This document shows positions 1 to 8,450 of a stretch of DNA of 64,000 nt, piece by piece; position 1 is the first letter of the stretch, and every line of letters starts with the position of its first letter. Below the pieces are notes generated by a model that was given only the letters and a program-made list of their open reading frames with translations, ran no database searches and had not been told where the DNA came from. A program made the translations under genes and the position numbers. The stretch is from Chitinophagaceae bacterium BSSC1 (GTDB taxonomy: Bacteria; Bacteroidota; Bacteroidia; Chitinophagales; Chitinophagaceae): assembly GCA_002256435.1 (NCBI GenBank), contig NKJC01000002.1:415996-479995 (forward strand). Direction: 5' to 3'.

Positions 1-7
1 AGAAATC

Positions 8-229
8 ATGGCTGACTCTTTGGTTAAAGAGTTGATTCATTTGCAAGATATTTTATCAAGAGATGCAATTAGAAATTGGGATGCCGCTTCAATTACTAAT
101 GCAAATGAAAACTTTGAAGAGTATGCAGGAAAAGGGCAAGTTTTGATTCCTTTGTCTCTGAATGAATACCAATATTGGAATTCGATAATTGACACTCCGG
201 GAACAGAAGAAGATAATGATAATGGCTAA
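8..229 (+). CDS. Small unknown protein or C-terminal fragment cut by window edge
   Basis: I do not recognise this 73-residue product. The reading frame is still open at the left edge (bases 2-7 are two sense codons), so the ATG at 8 may be internal and the feature may be the tail of a longer gene. The tail is acidic (TEEDNDNG) and I see no signal peptide or membrane segment. It ends 51 bases before the CD-NTase gene on the same strand, so it could be the last gene of an upstream unit or part of the same operon. Confidence 0.4.
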   Translation: MADSLVKELIHLQDILSRDAIRNWDAASITNANENFEEYAGKGQVLIPLSLNEYQYWNSIIDTPGTEEDNDNG

Positions 230-280
230 GTGGTTTATATAAAACAATGATAGTAAGTTTTACAAAAAACAAATTAATAG

Positions 281-1582
281 ATGAATACATCCCAAACCTT
301 TGAAAAATTTCTTTCTTGCATCAAAATTAAAGATGAAAAGGCGGATGATATTTCATATCGTTATGGTCGTATTACAATGGCCTTGAATCAAAAATTCCGA
401 GACACTGATTCCAAAACTGCAAATAGCTTACAAGTTGGCTCCTATGGCAGATATACAGGAATCAATGGAATTTCTGATTTGGACATGCTATATATTATGC
501 CAGCATCTAAATGGGAAGTATATAACAAATCAGGAGGCCAATCTAAATTGCTAGAAGATACTAAATCTGCAATTTCTAACACTTATCACTCATCAGACAT
601 TAAGGTTGATAGGTGCGTTGTAACAGTCAATTTTTCGGATTCACATATTGACGTGCAACCAGTTTTTGAAATTGAAGAACAGGACTATCATTACCCTGAC
701 ACTTATAATGATGGATCTTGGAAAATAACAAAGCCAAGAAAAGAGATGAAAGCTATGCTTGAATTTGAAGATAATAAGAATAGAAACTTAAGAAGGCTAT
801 GTAAAATGGCAAGGTCATGGAAAAACAAACATGGTGTTTATATGGGAGGCCTTTTAATAGATACACTTGCATACAATTTCCTTAAATCAACTACTTTATA
901 TGACGAAAAGAGTTTTGCTTCTTATGATGAAATGTGCAGAGATTTTTTTAAATTTCTTAGTGAGCAGTCAAAAGATCAAACAGAATATGGCGCTCTCGGA
1001 AGCAAACAACGTGTAAAAGTAAGAAAGCCATTTATTCGAAAGGCAAAGAAAGCTTTTGATTTAGCAATAGAAGCAATTGCAGCTGAATCTTATAAAACAA
1101 AACACAATAAGTGGCGTGACATTTTCGGAAACAACTTTCCAAAATATGAAAGTGAAGAAAAAGAAGCACACGCAATTAACGAGAATTATACAAATACAGA
1201 AGAATTTATTGAAAACTATTATCCTGTCGATATTAAATATGATTTAAAAATTGATTGCGAGGTAAAACAAAATGGTTTCAGGGAGGGATCATTACGTGAA
1301 TATTTATTTAAGAAGATTAAATTGATGCCTAACAAATCTTTGAGATTTTATATTGAAAGAAATGATGTTCCCATTCCATATACAGTAAAATGGAAAGTAA
1401 CTAATCGAGGTGAACAAGCATTAAAAAGAGACTGCATAAGAGGTCAAATTATTAATGATTTCGGAGATTTGGAACGAAGGGAAAATACAAATTTCAAAGG
1501 CAGCCATTACGTTGAATGCTATATCATAAAAAACGATGTTGTAGTAGCTAGTGATACAATAGATGTCCCTATTTCAGAATAG
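281..1582 (+). CDS. CBASS CD-NTase (cyclic oligonucleotide synthase) with C-terminal sensor domain
   Basis: This 433-residue protein is a nucleotidyltransferase of the cGAS/DncV-like (SMODS/CD-NTase) type, which in CBASS makes a cyclic nucleotide signal when phage infection is sensed. It shows the GS motif (G53-S54), the metal-binding pair in SDLDMLY (D66, D68) and a third acidic residue in HIDVQP (D124), so the active site looks intact. Residues from about 310 to the end form a beta-rich region like the adenylyl/guanylyl and SMODS C-terminal sensor domain. The membrane effector gene begins 18 bases after the stop, giving a two-gene short CBASS. The family call is strong; clade and nucleotide product cannot be told from motifs. 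No Cap2/Cap3 or HORMA/TRIP13 genes are visible. Confidence 0.88.
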   Translation: MNTSQTFEKFLSCIKIKDEKADDISYRYGRITMALNQKFRDTDSKTANSLQVGSYGRYTGINGISDLDMLYIMPASKWEVYNKSGGQSKLLEDTKSAISNTYHSSDIKVDRCVVTVNFSDSHIDVQPVFEIEEQDYHYPDTYNDGSWKITKPRKEMKAMLEFEDNKNRNLRRLCKMARSWKNKHGVYMGGLLIDTLAYNFLKSTTLYDEKSFASYDEMCRDFFKFLSEQSKDQTEYGALGSKQRVKVRKPFIRKAKKAFDLAIEAIAAESYKTKHNKWRDIFGNNFPKYESEEKEAHAINENYTNTEEFIENYYPVDIKYDLKIDCEVKQNGFREGSLREYLFKKIKLMPNKSLRFYIERNDVPIPYTVKWKVTNRGEQALKRDCIRGQIINDFGDLERRENTNFKGSHYVECYIIKNDVVVASDTIDVPISE

Positions 1583-1600
1583 TATAAAAAAAATAAAAAC

Positions 1601-2161
1601 ATGATTGAACATAAAAATTTATTAGAATCTCAAATAAGAGAAATTTATGGAAGAGTAATCTATACTCATAAAACTCATGAGAAATGCGCAGACCTGCTCA
1701 AAAGCAGGAGTGATTGCTTTAAGAGTTTTGAAATTATTTTATCTGTCTTAACTACTACAACGATACTAGCTATTTTGTTGGGAGATGGCGTTATTTTCAA
1801 ATTTGTTGCAGCCTTATTTTCTAGCCTTCAATTGGGATTGACATTATATATAAAAGATTTCAATCTTTTAGCAATTGCTGAAAAACACAAACAAGCCGCT
1901 CTCAATATTCTAGAAATAAGAGAAAAACTTCTGTCATTGCTTGTGGATATTAGAATTGGCAACAAAGAAATCGAGGACCTTCAAAAAATAAGAGATGAAT
2001 TAAACGAACAGCTTATCAACTCCTACAGAGGTGCTCCTAAAACAATTAATAAGGCTTATGAATTAGCGTCTGTTGCACTTAAACAAAATGAAGAATTTAC
2101 TTTTTCTAATATAGAGATAGATAAATTTCTACCTGAAAGTCTAAGGAAAAATAAAATTTAA
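1601..2161 (+). CDS. SLATT-type two-helix membrane effector of CBASS
   Basis: The 186-residue product has two adjacent hydrophobic helices (about residues 43-60 and 64-84) between charged helical regions, and ends with a conserved-looking stretch (NKAYELASVALK, then IEIDKFLPESLR). This is the layout of SLATT effectors, which are known to accompany SMODS/CD-NTase genes and are thought to form membrane pores or channels after binding the signal nucleotide. It lies 18 bases after the synthase and 43 bases before the Fic gene, all on one strand, which suggests co-transcription. The SLATT call rests on layout, motif resemblance and context; the pore role is known from the family, not seen here. 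Confidence 0.8.
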   Translation: MIEHKNLLESQIREIYGRVIYTHKTHEKCADLLKSRSDCFKSFEIILSVLTTTTILAILLGDGVIFKFVAALFSSLQLGLTLYIKDFNLLAIAEKHKQAALNILEIREKLLSLLVDIRIGNKEIEDLQKIRDELNEQLINSYRGAPKTINKAYELASVALKQNEEFTFSNIEIDKFLPESLRKNKI

Positions 2162-2204
2162 GAGGTCATTTAAATAATAGTAATAACCCATTAAGTCTTT
2201 TATA

Positions 2205-3284
2205 ATGCCATACAAAATCCCTCTCCTCCCACTCAGTTTCGATTTAGAAACTAAAGCTGTGATGAAAAAGACAGCTGCTGCTCGTAGTGCTTTGGCAGAA
2301 ATGAAGGGTGCGGCGGCTAGTATTCCCAATGACGGTATTTTAATCAACACTCTTTCTTTACAGGAAGCAAAAGATAGTTCTGCTATTGAGAATATCATTA
2401 CCACTCACGACGAATTGTATCAATCAGACTATCTAACCAAAGATTTTAAAAATCTTGCTTCTAAAGAAGTACATAATTATGCTCAAGCATTACGTGCTGG
2501 CTTCTTTATTGTAAAACAAAAGGGCTTCATTTCTAATAACCATATCCTCGAAATTCAAGCAACAATCGAAGAAAATAGTGCCGGCTTTCGTAAACTTCCT
2601 GGCACCGCTTTAAAAAACGAACAAACTGGTGAGTTGGTCTATACCCCACCCCAACATCCTGATGAAATCATTGAGCTGATGAATAACCTCGAGGTCTTCA
2701 TGAATGATAATAGCTTATCTGATCTTGACCCCTTGGTTAAAATGGCCATTATCCATCACCAGTTCGAAAGTATTCACCCTTTCTATGATGGCAATGGTCG
2801 TACAGGAAGAATCATAAATATCCTATACCTAGTAAACGAAGGTTTGCTTTCCATTCCTATCCTCTATTTAAGTCGTTTCATTAATCAAAATAAAGCAACC
2901 TATTACCAGTTACTACAAAAGGTAAGAAGTGAAAATGCATGGGAAGAATGGATACTCTTTATATTGGATGGCATAGAACAAACATCCCTGCAGACAATTA
3001 GTTTAATTCAAGGTATTAAAGACCTGATGCTCAATCATAAGCACAAGATGCGCAGCGAAACCAAGTTTTACAGCCAGGATCTCTTGAATAATATCTTCCG
3101 TCACCCCTATTCTAAGATCGATTTTGTAATGAAGGATTTAGCAGTTAGCCGTCCCACAGCCACAAAATATCTGGAAGAACTAGTGGCAATTGGCATTTTA
3201 AAAAGTGAGAAGATCTGGAAAGAAAACTATTATATCAATGTTGCCTTATTCGATCTTTTGGCCAATGTAAACACCAAAAAGTAG
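2205..3284 (+). CDS. Fic-family protein (AMP transferase type) with N-terminal inhibitory motif
   Basis: This 359-residue protein carries the full Fic catalytic motif HPFYDGNGRTGR at about residues 191-202, with catalytic His191. Such proteins usually transfer AMP to a hydroxyl of a target protein. The N-terminal region has SSAIEN (S58 to N63), matching the (S/T)xxxE(G/N) inhibitory helix, so this is a class II, self-inhibited Fic. The C-terminus looks like a winged helix (about residues 300-345, SRPTATKYLEELVAIGIL), suggesting DNA binding or autoregulation. Fic genes of this form are often found inside type I restriction loci, and hsdR follows 137 bases downstream. The target is unknown. Confidence 0.9.
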   Translation: MPYKIPLLPLSFDLETKAVMKKTAAARSALAEMKGAAASIPNDGILINTLSLQEAKDSSAIENIITTHDELYQSDYLTKDFKNLASKEVHNYAQALRAGFFIVKQKGFISNNHILEIQATIEENSAGFRKLPGTALKNEQTGELVYTPPQHPDEIIELMNNLEVFMNDNSLSDLDPLVKMAIIHHQFESIHPFYDGNGRTGRIINILYLVNEGLLSIPILYLSRFINQNKATYYQLLQKVRSENAWEEWILFILDGIEQTSLQTISLIQGIKDLMLNHKHKMRSETKFYSQDLLNNIFRHPYSKIDFVMKDLAVSRPTATKYLEELVAIGILKSEKIWKENYYINVALFDLLANVNTKK

Positions 3285-3330
3285 TCCTCATGTACACAAA
3301 ATCAGCAAAATTTAGCAATGAGCCCCTTAT

Positions 3331-3362
3331 CATGTAAAGAAAATAGCCATTTCGTTTACATG
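3331..3362 (+). promoter_or_regulatory. Inverted repeat between fic and hsdR, possible operator
   Basis: CATGTAAA at 3331-3338 is matched by TTTACATG at 3355-3362, an 8-base inverted repeat with a 16-base spacer. It lies in the 137-base gap upstream of hsdR. It could bind the winged-helix end of the Fic protein or another regulator. That is speculation; only the repeat is seen. Confidence 0.25.
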
Positions 3363-3421
3363 AGACAGCCATCATTTAAACATATTATTTTTCTAGTAGC
3401 ACACCTACAAACACGAACAAG

Positions 3422-6400
3422 ATGAATACCCCAAGCTTCAAAGAAGATCATATAAGCCAAATTCCAGCATTACAAATGCTGCAAAATTTGGGGTATACCT
3501 ACCTCACTCCTGATGAGGCTGATCGATTAAGGGGTGGCAAAACTAGCAATACCATTCTTGAGGATGTTTTGCGCAAGAAATTAAAGGAAATCAATTCCGA
3601 TAAAAAAATCAGCTCCACCAGATCTACTTATATCAGCGATGCCAATATTGAAAACGGGATTCGTGCTCTCAAAGAACTACCCATGAACGAAGGTTATATT
3701 GCAGCATGCGAAACAGCATATAATTTAATTACCCTGGGAAAAGCTTTTGAACAAAATATTGATGGTGATAAAAAAAGTATCACACTCCAATACATCGATT
3801 GGAAAACAATAGAAAATAACGACTTCCATGTTACTGAAGAATTCAGCACCATGAGAAGTACTAGTAAAGATCATTATCGTCCAGATTTGGTCCTATTCAT
3901 TAACGGAATTCCAATCTGCATCATAGAATGTAAGCGTCCTGATATGAAAGAGCCTTTAAAACAGGCTATCAGTCAGCATCTCAGAAACCAACAAGAAGAT
4001 GGTATTCGATCGCTTTACGCATATTCTCAAATCACCTTAAGTTTAGCTACACAACAAGCCTCTTACGCCACAAATGCTACACCCGAAAAATTTTGGGCCC
4101 ACTGGGAAGAAAAATTCCTTACTCAAACTGAAGAAGCAAACTATAAAGCAGAATTAGAAGAAATTAAAAACACACCACTCTCTCCTAGTCAAAAAGAAAA
4201 ACTGTTTTCAGACAGATTTAAATACGTTAGAAATTATTTCGATGCTTTAGAAACTGAAAAAATACAACCAACTGAGCAGGATGTTTATTTATATGGACTA
4301 TGCCGCCCAAAGCGCTTATTAGATATCATCTACAATTTCATCATGTTCGATAATGGCGAAAAGAAAATTGCCAGGTACCAGCAATTCTTTGCCATTAAGA
4401 AAACAATGCAACGTATCGTGCAAATCGAAGGGGGCAAAAGAAGAGGTGGCGTAATCTGGCATACACAGGGAAGCGGAAAATCACTTACCATGGTAATGTT
4501 GGCGCAAGCCATTGCCATGGAACCATCCATACGCAATCCTAAAATTGTACTAGTTACAGATAGAACAGATCTTGACAACCAGATAACAGACACGTTTAGA
4601 AAATGTGGCAAATTCGTTGAAAATGCAAGTACAGGGCAACGATTAGTTGAACTTCTAGAAAGTAAAAGCGATTCGATTGTAACCACAATTATCAACAAAT
4701 TCGTAGCCGCAATAAAAAAAATCACTAAGCCATTAGAAAGTCACGACATATTTGTACTAGTAGATGAAGGCCATAGAACGCAGCATGGCACATTTAATGT
4801 GGAAATGCAAAAGACACTTCCCAATGCATGCTTCATTGCAATGACGGGCACACCCCTATTTAAAAAAGACAAAAGCACTGCAAAACAATTTGGTGGAATT
4901 ATTGATACCTATACAGTTGATCAGGCAGTAAAAGACAAAGCTGTAGTTCCTCTATTATACGAAGGACGACTAGCCAGGCAAGTAGTAAACGAAAGCCCAC
5001 TCGATACTTTTTTCAGCATGGTATCAGAACCATTAACAGAATACCAGAAAGCAGATTTTAAAAAGAAATTCAGTAGAGCAGATCAATTAAATAGTGCTGA
5101 ACAAAAAATCTATGCCATTGCCTGGAACATTAGTTTACACTTTCGCGATAACTGGCAAGGCAAAACACCTTTTAAAGGTCAGCTAGTTTGCGATAAAAAA
5201 GTAAACGCAATCAGATACAAAGAGTTTCTTGACGAAATTGGTATTGTAACCAGCGAAGTACTTATATCATCTATCGATGAAAGAGAGGGTGAAGAAAGTG
5301 CCTATGAAAAATCATCAGAAAAGGAAAATCGTTTTTGGAAAAAAATGATGGATGAACATGGCACAGCTAAAAAATATGAAAAGAATTTAATCAACCGTTT
5401 TAAAAATCAAAGAGATCCAGAAATCATAATAGTAGTTGACAAATTGCTTACCGGCTTTGATGAATCAAAAAACACTGTTTTATACCTAACAAGGAATTTA
5501 CAAGGGCACAAACTATTACAAGCAATCGCCAGGGTCAATCGTATTAACGAGGATAAAGAATTTGGCTATATCATAGATTATTATGGGGTTATTGAGAATC
5601 TTGATGATGCACTAGAAATGTACTCAACCTTCAAAGACTTTGATGCAGATGATTTAGAAGGCACCTTGGTTAATGTCATTGATGAAATTAAAAAGCTACC
5701 TCAAAAGCATTCCGAATTATGGGATATTTTTAAATCAGTAGCCAACAAAAGAGATGCTGAAGCATACCAATTACTTTTAAAAGATGAATCAATTAGAGTA
5801 GTTTTTTATAACAAGCTAGCGTCATTCGCCAAAGGTTTGAAACTAGCATTCTCCTCAATACAATTCTATAAAGAAGTAGAAGAAAAAATAATAAATCGGT
5901 ATAAAGAAGATCTAACCATGTTCTTAAAACTACGTTTAGCTGTCATTGAACGATACAGCGATACCATCGACTACAAACAATACGAAGGCCAAATTCAAAA
6001 GCTAATTGATAAACATATCACTACAGAAACAGTAGAAACTATCACAGAACTGGTAAACATTTTCGATAAAGAAAAATTCCAGCAAGAGGTAGAAAGCACA
6101 ACAGGCAAAGCCGCAAAAGCCGATAAAATTGCCAGTAGAACATCTAAACACATTTCAGAGAAAATGGAGGAAGATCCTGCTTTTTATAAAAAATTCTCTC
6201 AAATGCTGAAGGAAACTATTTCAGAATATGAATCTAAACGAATCAATGAGGCGCAATATTTACATAAAGTACAAGAGATCATGGAGAATGTATTAGCACA
6301 CACTGATTCAGATATTCCAGAAATCTTAAAAGATAATAATGTAGCTAAAGCTTTCTTTGGACTAACAGTTGAAACCTTAATTGAAAAATTAAGTGATTCA

Positions 6401-6652
6401 ATTGTTAGAACATCTATTGCCACAGAAACAGCCATGTATATTGTTGAATTAATTCAAAAAGCAGTATTAGACAATGGCATTCCTATTATAGATTGGAAAA
6501 ACAAATCAAACATCACCGGCAAATTGGTCATAGATATTGGCGATTATCTAATCGATGAGGTCCGCGATAAATATAAAATTGAATTATCGTTTGGCGAGAT
6601 GGATGAATTGGCAAATAAATGTATTGATGTGGCTAGTAAACAATACAAATAA
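3422..6652 (+). CDS. hsdR: Type I restriction enzyme, R subunit (HsdR)
   Basis: This 1076-residue protein is the motor and nuclease subunit of a type I restriction-modification enzyme, which moves along and cuts unmodified foreign DNA. The N-terminal PD-(D/E)xK nuclease is visible around residues 153-175 (RPDLVLF, then IIECKRP). The helicase part has Walker A QGSGKS near 348-353, a DEGH box near 447, AMTGTP near 473-478 and an ARVNR motif near 704. Length is normal for the family and no break is seen. It overlaps the next gene by one base (TAATG). Neither the modification subunit HsdM nor the specificity subunit HsdS lies in the window, and cleavage would need them, so they may sit left of position 1. 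Confidence 0.95.
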   Translation: MNTPSFKEDHISQIPALQMLQNLGYTYLTPDEADRLRGGKTSNTILEDVLRKKLKEINSDKKISSTRSTYISDANIENGIRALKELPMNEGYIAACETAYNLITLGKAFEQNIDGDKKSITLQYIDWKTIENNDFHVTEEFSTMRSTSKDHYRPDLVLFINGIPICIIECKRPDMKEPLKQAISQHLRNQQEDGIRSLYAYSQITLSLATQQASYATNATPEKFWAHWEEKFLTQTEEANYKAELEEIKNTPLSPSQKEKLFSDRFKYVRNYFDALETEKIQPTEQDVYLYGLCRPKRLLDIIYNFIMFDNGEKKIARYQQFFAIKKTMQRIVQIEGGKRRGGVIWHTQGSGKSLTMVMLAQAIAMEPSIRNPKIVLVTDRTDLDNQITDTFRKCGKFVENASTGQRLVELLESKSDSIVTTIINKFVAAIKKITKPLESHDIFVLVDEGHRTQHGTFNVEMQKTLPNACFIAMTGTPLFKKDKSTAKQFGGIIDTYTVDQAVKDKAVVPLLYEGRLARQVVNESPLDTFFSMVSEPLTEYQKADFKKKFSRADQLNSAEQKIYAIAWNISLHFRDNWQGKTPFKGQLVCDKKVNAIRYKEFLDEIGIVTSEVLISSIDEREGEESAYEKSSEKENRFWKKMMDEHGTAKKYEKNLINRFKNQRDPEIIIVVDKLLTGFDESKNTVLYLTRNLQGHKLLQAIARVNRINEDKEFGYIIDYYGVIENLDDALEMYSTFKDFDADDLEGTLVNVIDEIKKLPQKHSELWDIFKSVANKRDAEAYQLLLKDESIRVVFYNKLASFAKGLKLAFSSIQFYKEVEEKIINRYKEDLTMFLKLRLAVIERYSDTIDYKQYEGQIQKLIDKHITTETVETITELVNIFDKEKFQQEVESTTGKAAKADKIASRTSKHISEKMEEDPAFYKKFSQMLKETISEYESKRINEAQYLHKVQEIMENVLAHTDSDIPEILKDNNVAKAFFGLTVETLIEKLSDSIVRTSIATETAMYIVELIQKAVLDNGIPIIDWKNKSNITGKLVIDIGDYLIDEVRDKYKIELSFGEMDELANKCIDVASKQYK

Positions 6653-7347
6653 TGGCGAACCATATACAATTTGGATCTAAAAAGATTGATTTTCAATTAG
6701 AATTCTCAGGCAGAAAATCACTTGGAATTACTGTCACACCCAACATGGATGTATTAGTTAAAGCACCCATGGGTACTACCCTAGCACAGGTCAAAGAAAA
6801 AGTTCAAAAGAAAGCGGCATGGATCATCAAACAACAAAGTTTCTTCCTAGCATTTCATCCTAAAACACCAAAGCGTAGATATATTTCAGGTGAAACCCAT
6901 TTATACCTTGGAAGACAGTATCGATTAAAAATTGAAATTTCAAAAGAAGATTCAATAAAACTGAAAGGGAAATATATTGAGGTAAAAGCAAAAGATAAAA
7001 CGCGAGTAGAGCCGTTAATAAAAAGCTGGTATCTGCAAAATGCAAAATCAAAATTTGAAATTTTAGCTACACCACTAATTGAAAAATTTAAGAAGCATAA
7101 AATATCTCCTAGCTCGATTGTATTAAGAGAAATGCCAACACGTTGGGGCAGCTGTACAGCAAAAGGAAAAATCATTTTAAACCCCGAATTAATTAAAGCA
7201 CCAAAAGCTTGTATAGAATATGTGATTATTCACGAGCTCTGCCATTTAATACATTACGATCATACCCAAAAGTTCATTGATTTGCAAACAAAAGAAATGC
7301 CTGATTGGGAAAAATGGAAAAATAAATTGGAAAAAATTCTTGCGTAA
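6652..7347 (+). CDS. YgjP/SprT-like zinc metallopeptidase linked to type I restriction
   Basis: This 231-residue protein has the zinc site HELCHLIHYDH (about residues 194-204) and the upstream motif PTRWGSC, both typical of the YgjP-like (DUF45/M48-type) metallopeptidases. The start codon overlaps the hsdR stop by one base, so the two are translationally coupled. YgjP-like genes are commonly seen next to hsdR in many bacteria; their role in restriction is not well settled, but turnover of the restriction subunit is one idea. There is no signal peptide, so it should act in the cytoplasm. Family call is strong; substrate is unknown. Confidence 0.9.
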   Translation: MANHIQFGSKKIDFQLEFSGRKSLGITVTPNMDVLVKAPMGTTLAQVKEKVQKKAAWIIKQQSFFLAFHPKTPKRRYISGETHLYLGRQYRLKIEISKEDSIKLKGKYIEVKAKDKTRVEPLIKSWYLQNAKSKFEILATPLIEKFKKHKISPSSIVLREMPTRWGSCTAKGKIILNPELIKAPKACIEYVIIHELCHLIHYDHTQKFIDLQTKEMPDWEKWKNKLEKILA

Positions 7348-7350
7348 AAA

Positions 7351-7566
7351 CTATACACGATCTAGTAATCCATACCTCTCCAGAACCTGCATATAATCTT
7401 CTAACCAGCGGAATGTAAATCCTTCCAAATTTTGCATTTCAATTATTTTTACCTGCAGCATTTCGCCTAGATTTTCAAATCCCATCGCTAAAGCGGTATT
7501 CTTAAAAAGATCACTAGCCGTTAATTCTGCCAAACCCAATTGTAATATGTATTCCGGATCTTGCAT
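7351..7566 (-). CDS. Small helical protein of unknown function
   Basis: The 71-residue product converges on the metallopeptidase gene, with its stop only a few bases from that gene's stop. The pattern LGLAELTASDLFKNTALAMGF followed by a Leu-rich helix and ERYGLLDRV resembles a helix-hairpin-helix or RNA polymerase alpha-CTD-like fold, but this is only resemblance. No signal or membrane segment is present. It may mark the left end of the phage-like module. I cannot name a function. Confidence 0.5.
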   Translation of the reverse strand: MQDPEYILQLGLAELTASDLFKNTALAMGFENLGEMLQVKIIEMQNLEGFTFRWLEDYMQVLERYGLLDRV

Positions 7567-7623
7567 TAAAAGTTATGGTGTTTCATCATAGTTAAATTAA
7601 TAAAAAGACGCTTATTAGCAGTA

Positions 7624-7647
7624 TTTTATTAAGGGTTGTTAATAAAA
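7624..7647 (+). promoter_or_regulatory. Perfect 9-base inverted repeat upstream of repressor gene
   Basis: TTTTATTAA (7624-7632) and TTAATAAAA (7639-7647) form a perfect inverted repeat with a 6-base spacer (GGGTTG). It lies 24 bases before the start of the Cro/C1-type regulator and in the gap between two divergent genes. A self-regulating operator is the natural reading, as phage repressors bind such sites, but binding is inferred. Confidence 0.45.
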
Positions 7648-7670
7648 GGGCTCTTAATGACCTTCACCTT

Positions 7671-7931
7671 ATGAGCAAGGCTGTAAAAAAGAAAGCCCCG
7701 GTTAAAAAGGAATCAACTTCTGATCTCCAAATTCTTGGCGAGCGTATCAAAGCGCTCCGCATTGCCAAAGGATACAGCAGTTATGAAACCTTTGCCTACG
7801 AACACAATTTCAATAGATCCCAATTTGGTCGCTACGAAAATGGCGAAGATCTTCGCTACTCAAGTCTTCTTAGGGTAATCCGTGCTTTAGGCATTACTCC
7901 TACGGAATTCTTCAATGAAGATTTCGAATAA
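7671..7931 (+). CDS. Cro/C1-type (XRE) transcriptional regulator
   Basis: The 86-residue protein has a lysine-rich N-terminal tail (residues 1-15) followed by a single helix-turn-helix of the lambda repressor type: LGERIKALRIAKGYSS, YETFAYEHNFNRSQFGRYE, then a Leu-rich pair of helices. It has no protease or dimerisation domain beyond this, so it is a minimal regulator. It is the first gene of the plus-strand replication block and has an inverted repeat just upstream. A role in controlling that block, as in prophages and integrative elements, is inferred from context. Confidence 0.85.
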   Translation: MSKAVKKKAPVKKESTSDLQILGERIKALRIAKGYSSYETFAYEHNFNRSQFGRYENGEDLRYSSLLRVIRALGITPTEFFNEDFE

Positions 7932-8046
7932 ATCCCCACAAATCCAATAGTAAAAACCAGTCTTAACACAAGAGTAACGTTAAATTATTTTCGTTGCCTG
8001 AAACTATTTTAAAAGTGCAAACTCAATGGTAGCAATGGTCAGACTG

Positions 8047-8060
8047 GGGTCCTAGGACCC
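8047..8060 (+). promoter_or_regulatory. 14-base perfect palindrome upstream of excisionase-like gene
   Basis: GGGTCCTAGGACCC reads the same on both strands, and is followed at once by CTTAGGAC, a near-repeat of its right half. It sits about 60 bases before the start chosen for the HTH gene at 8119. It could be an operator, or a pause or termination hairpin. The site is seen; the role is a guess. Confidence 0.35.
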
Positions 8061-8118
8061 TTAGGACTGTTTTCATATTCCAAAACAAGTTTCATTTGTG
8101 CCATACAAATCTTTAACT

Positions 8119-8403
8119 ATGGCAATAGAAATTCTCACCAAACAAGATCTGGCCATTTTCAAAAACGAACTACTGGCCGAAATCAAACAAATCGTCACTC
8201 CTGGCAAACTCGAGAAACAGAAATGGCTTAAATCCTATGAGGTTTGCGAGGCCCTTGGTATCTGTTACGGCACCCTACAAAATCTCCGAATCAACGGCAG
8301 CATTTCTTACACCAAACTCGGTGGACTGCTCTATTACGACTACGAAGAGATTCAGCAAAACATGGCCAAACTGAAAAAGCAGGTTAAAAAACAGCTGGAC
8401 TAA
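8119..8403 (+). CDS. Excisionase-like helix-turn-helix DNA-binding protein
   Basis: The ATG at 8119 (protein starting MAIEILTK, 94 residues) is preferred to the in-frame GTG at 8098. The protein has a short helical N-terminus, then a MerR/excisionase-like winged helix (WLKSYEVCEALGICYGTLQNLRINGSI, then YTKLGGLLYYDYEEI), split here by position: HTH at about residues 38-75. Such proteins are common in Bacteroidota integrative elements, where they act in excision or as transcription factors. The Lys-rich tail (KLKKQVKKQ) may add DNA contact. It stands 48 bases before the replication protein gene on the same strand. Confidence 0.8.
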   Translation: MAIEILTKQDLAIFKNELLAEIKQIVTPGKLEKQKWLKSYEVCEALGICYGTLQNLRINGSISYTKLGGLLYYDYEEIQQNMAKLKKQVKKQLD

Positions 8404-8450
8404 AATCTTTTTACTCCCACCATTTCAAAGTAGGCATTAAATCTACGGGT

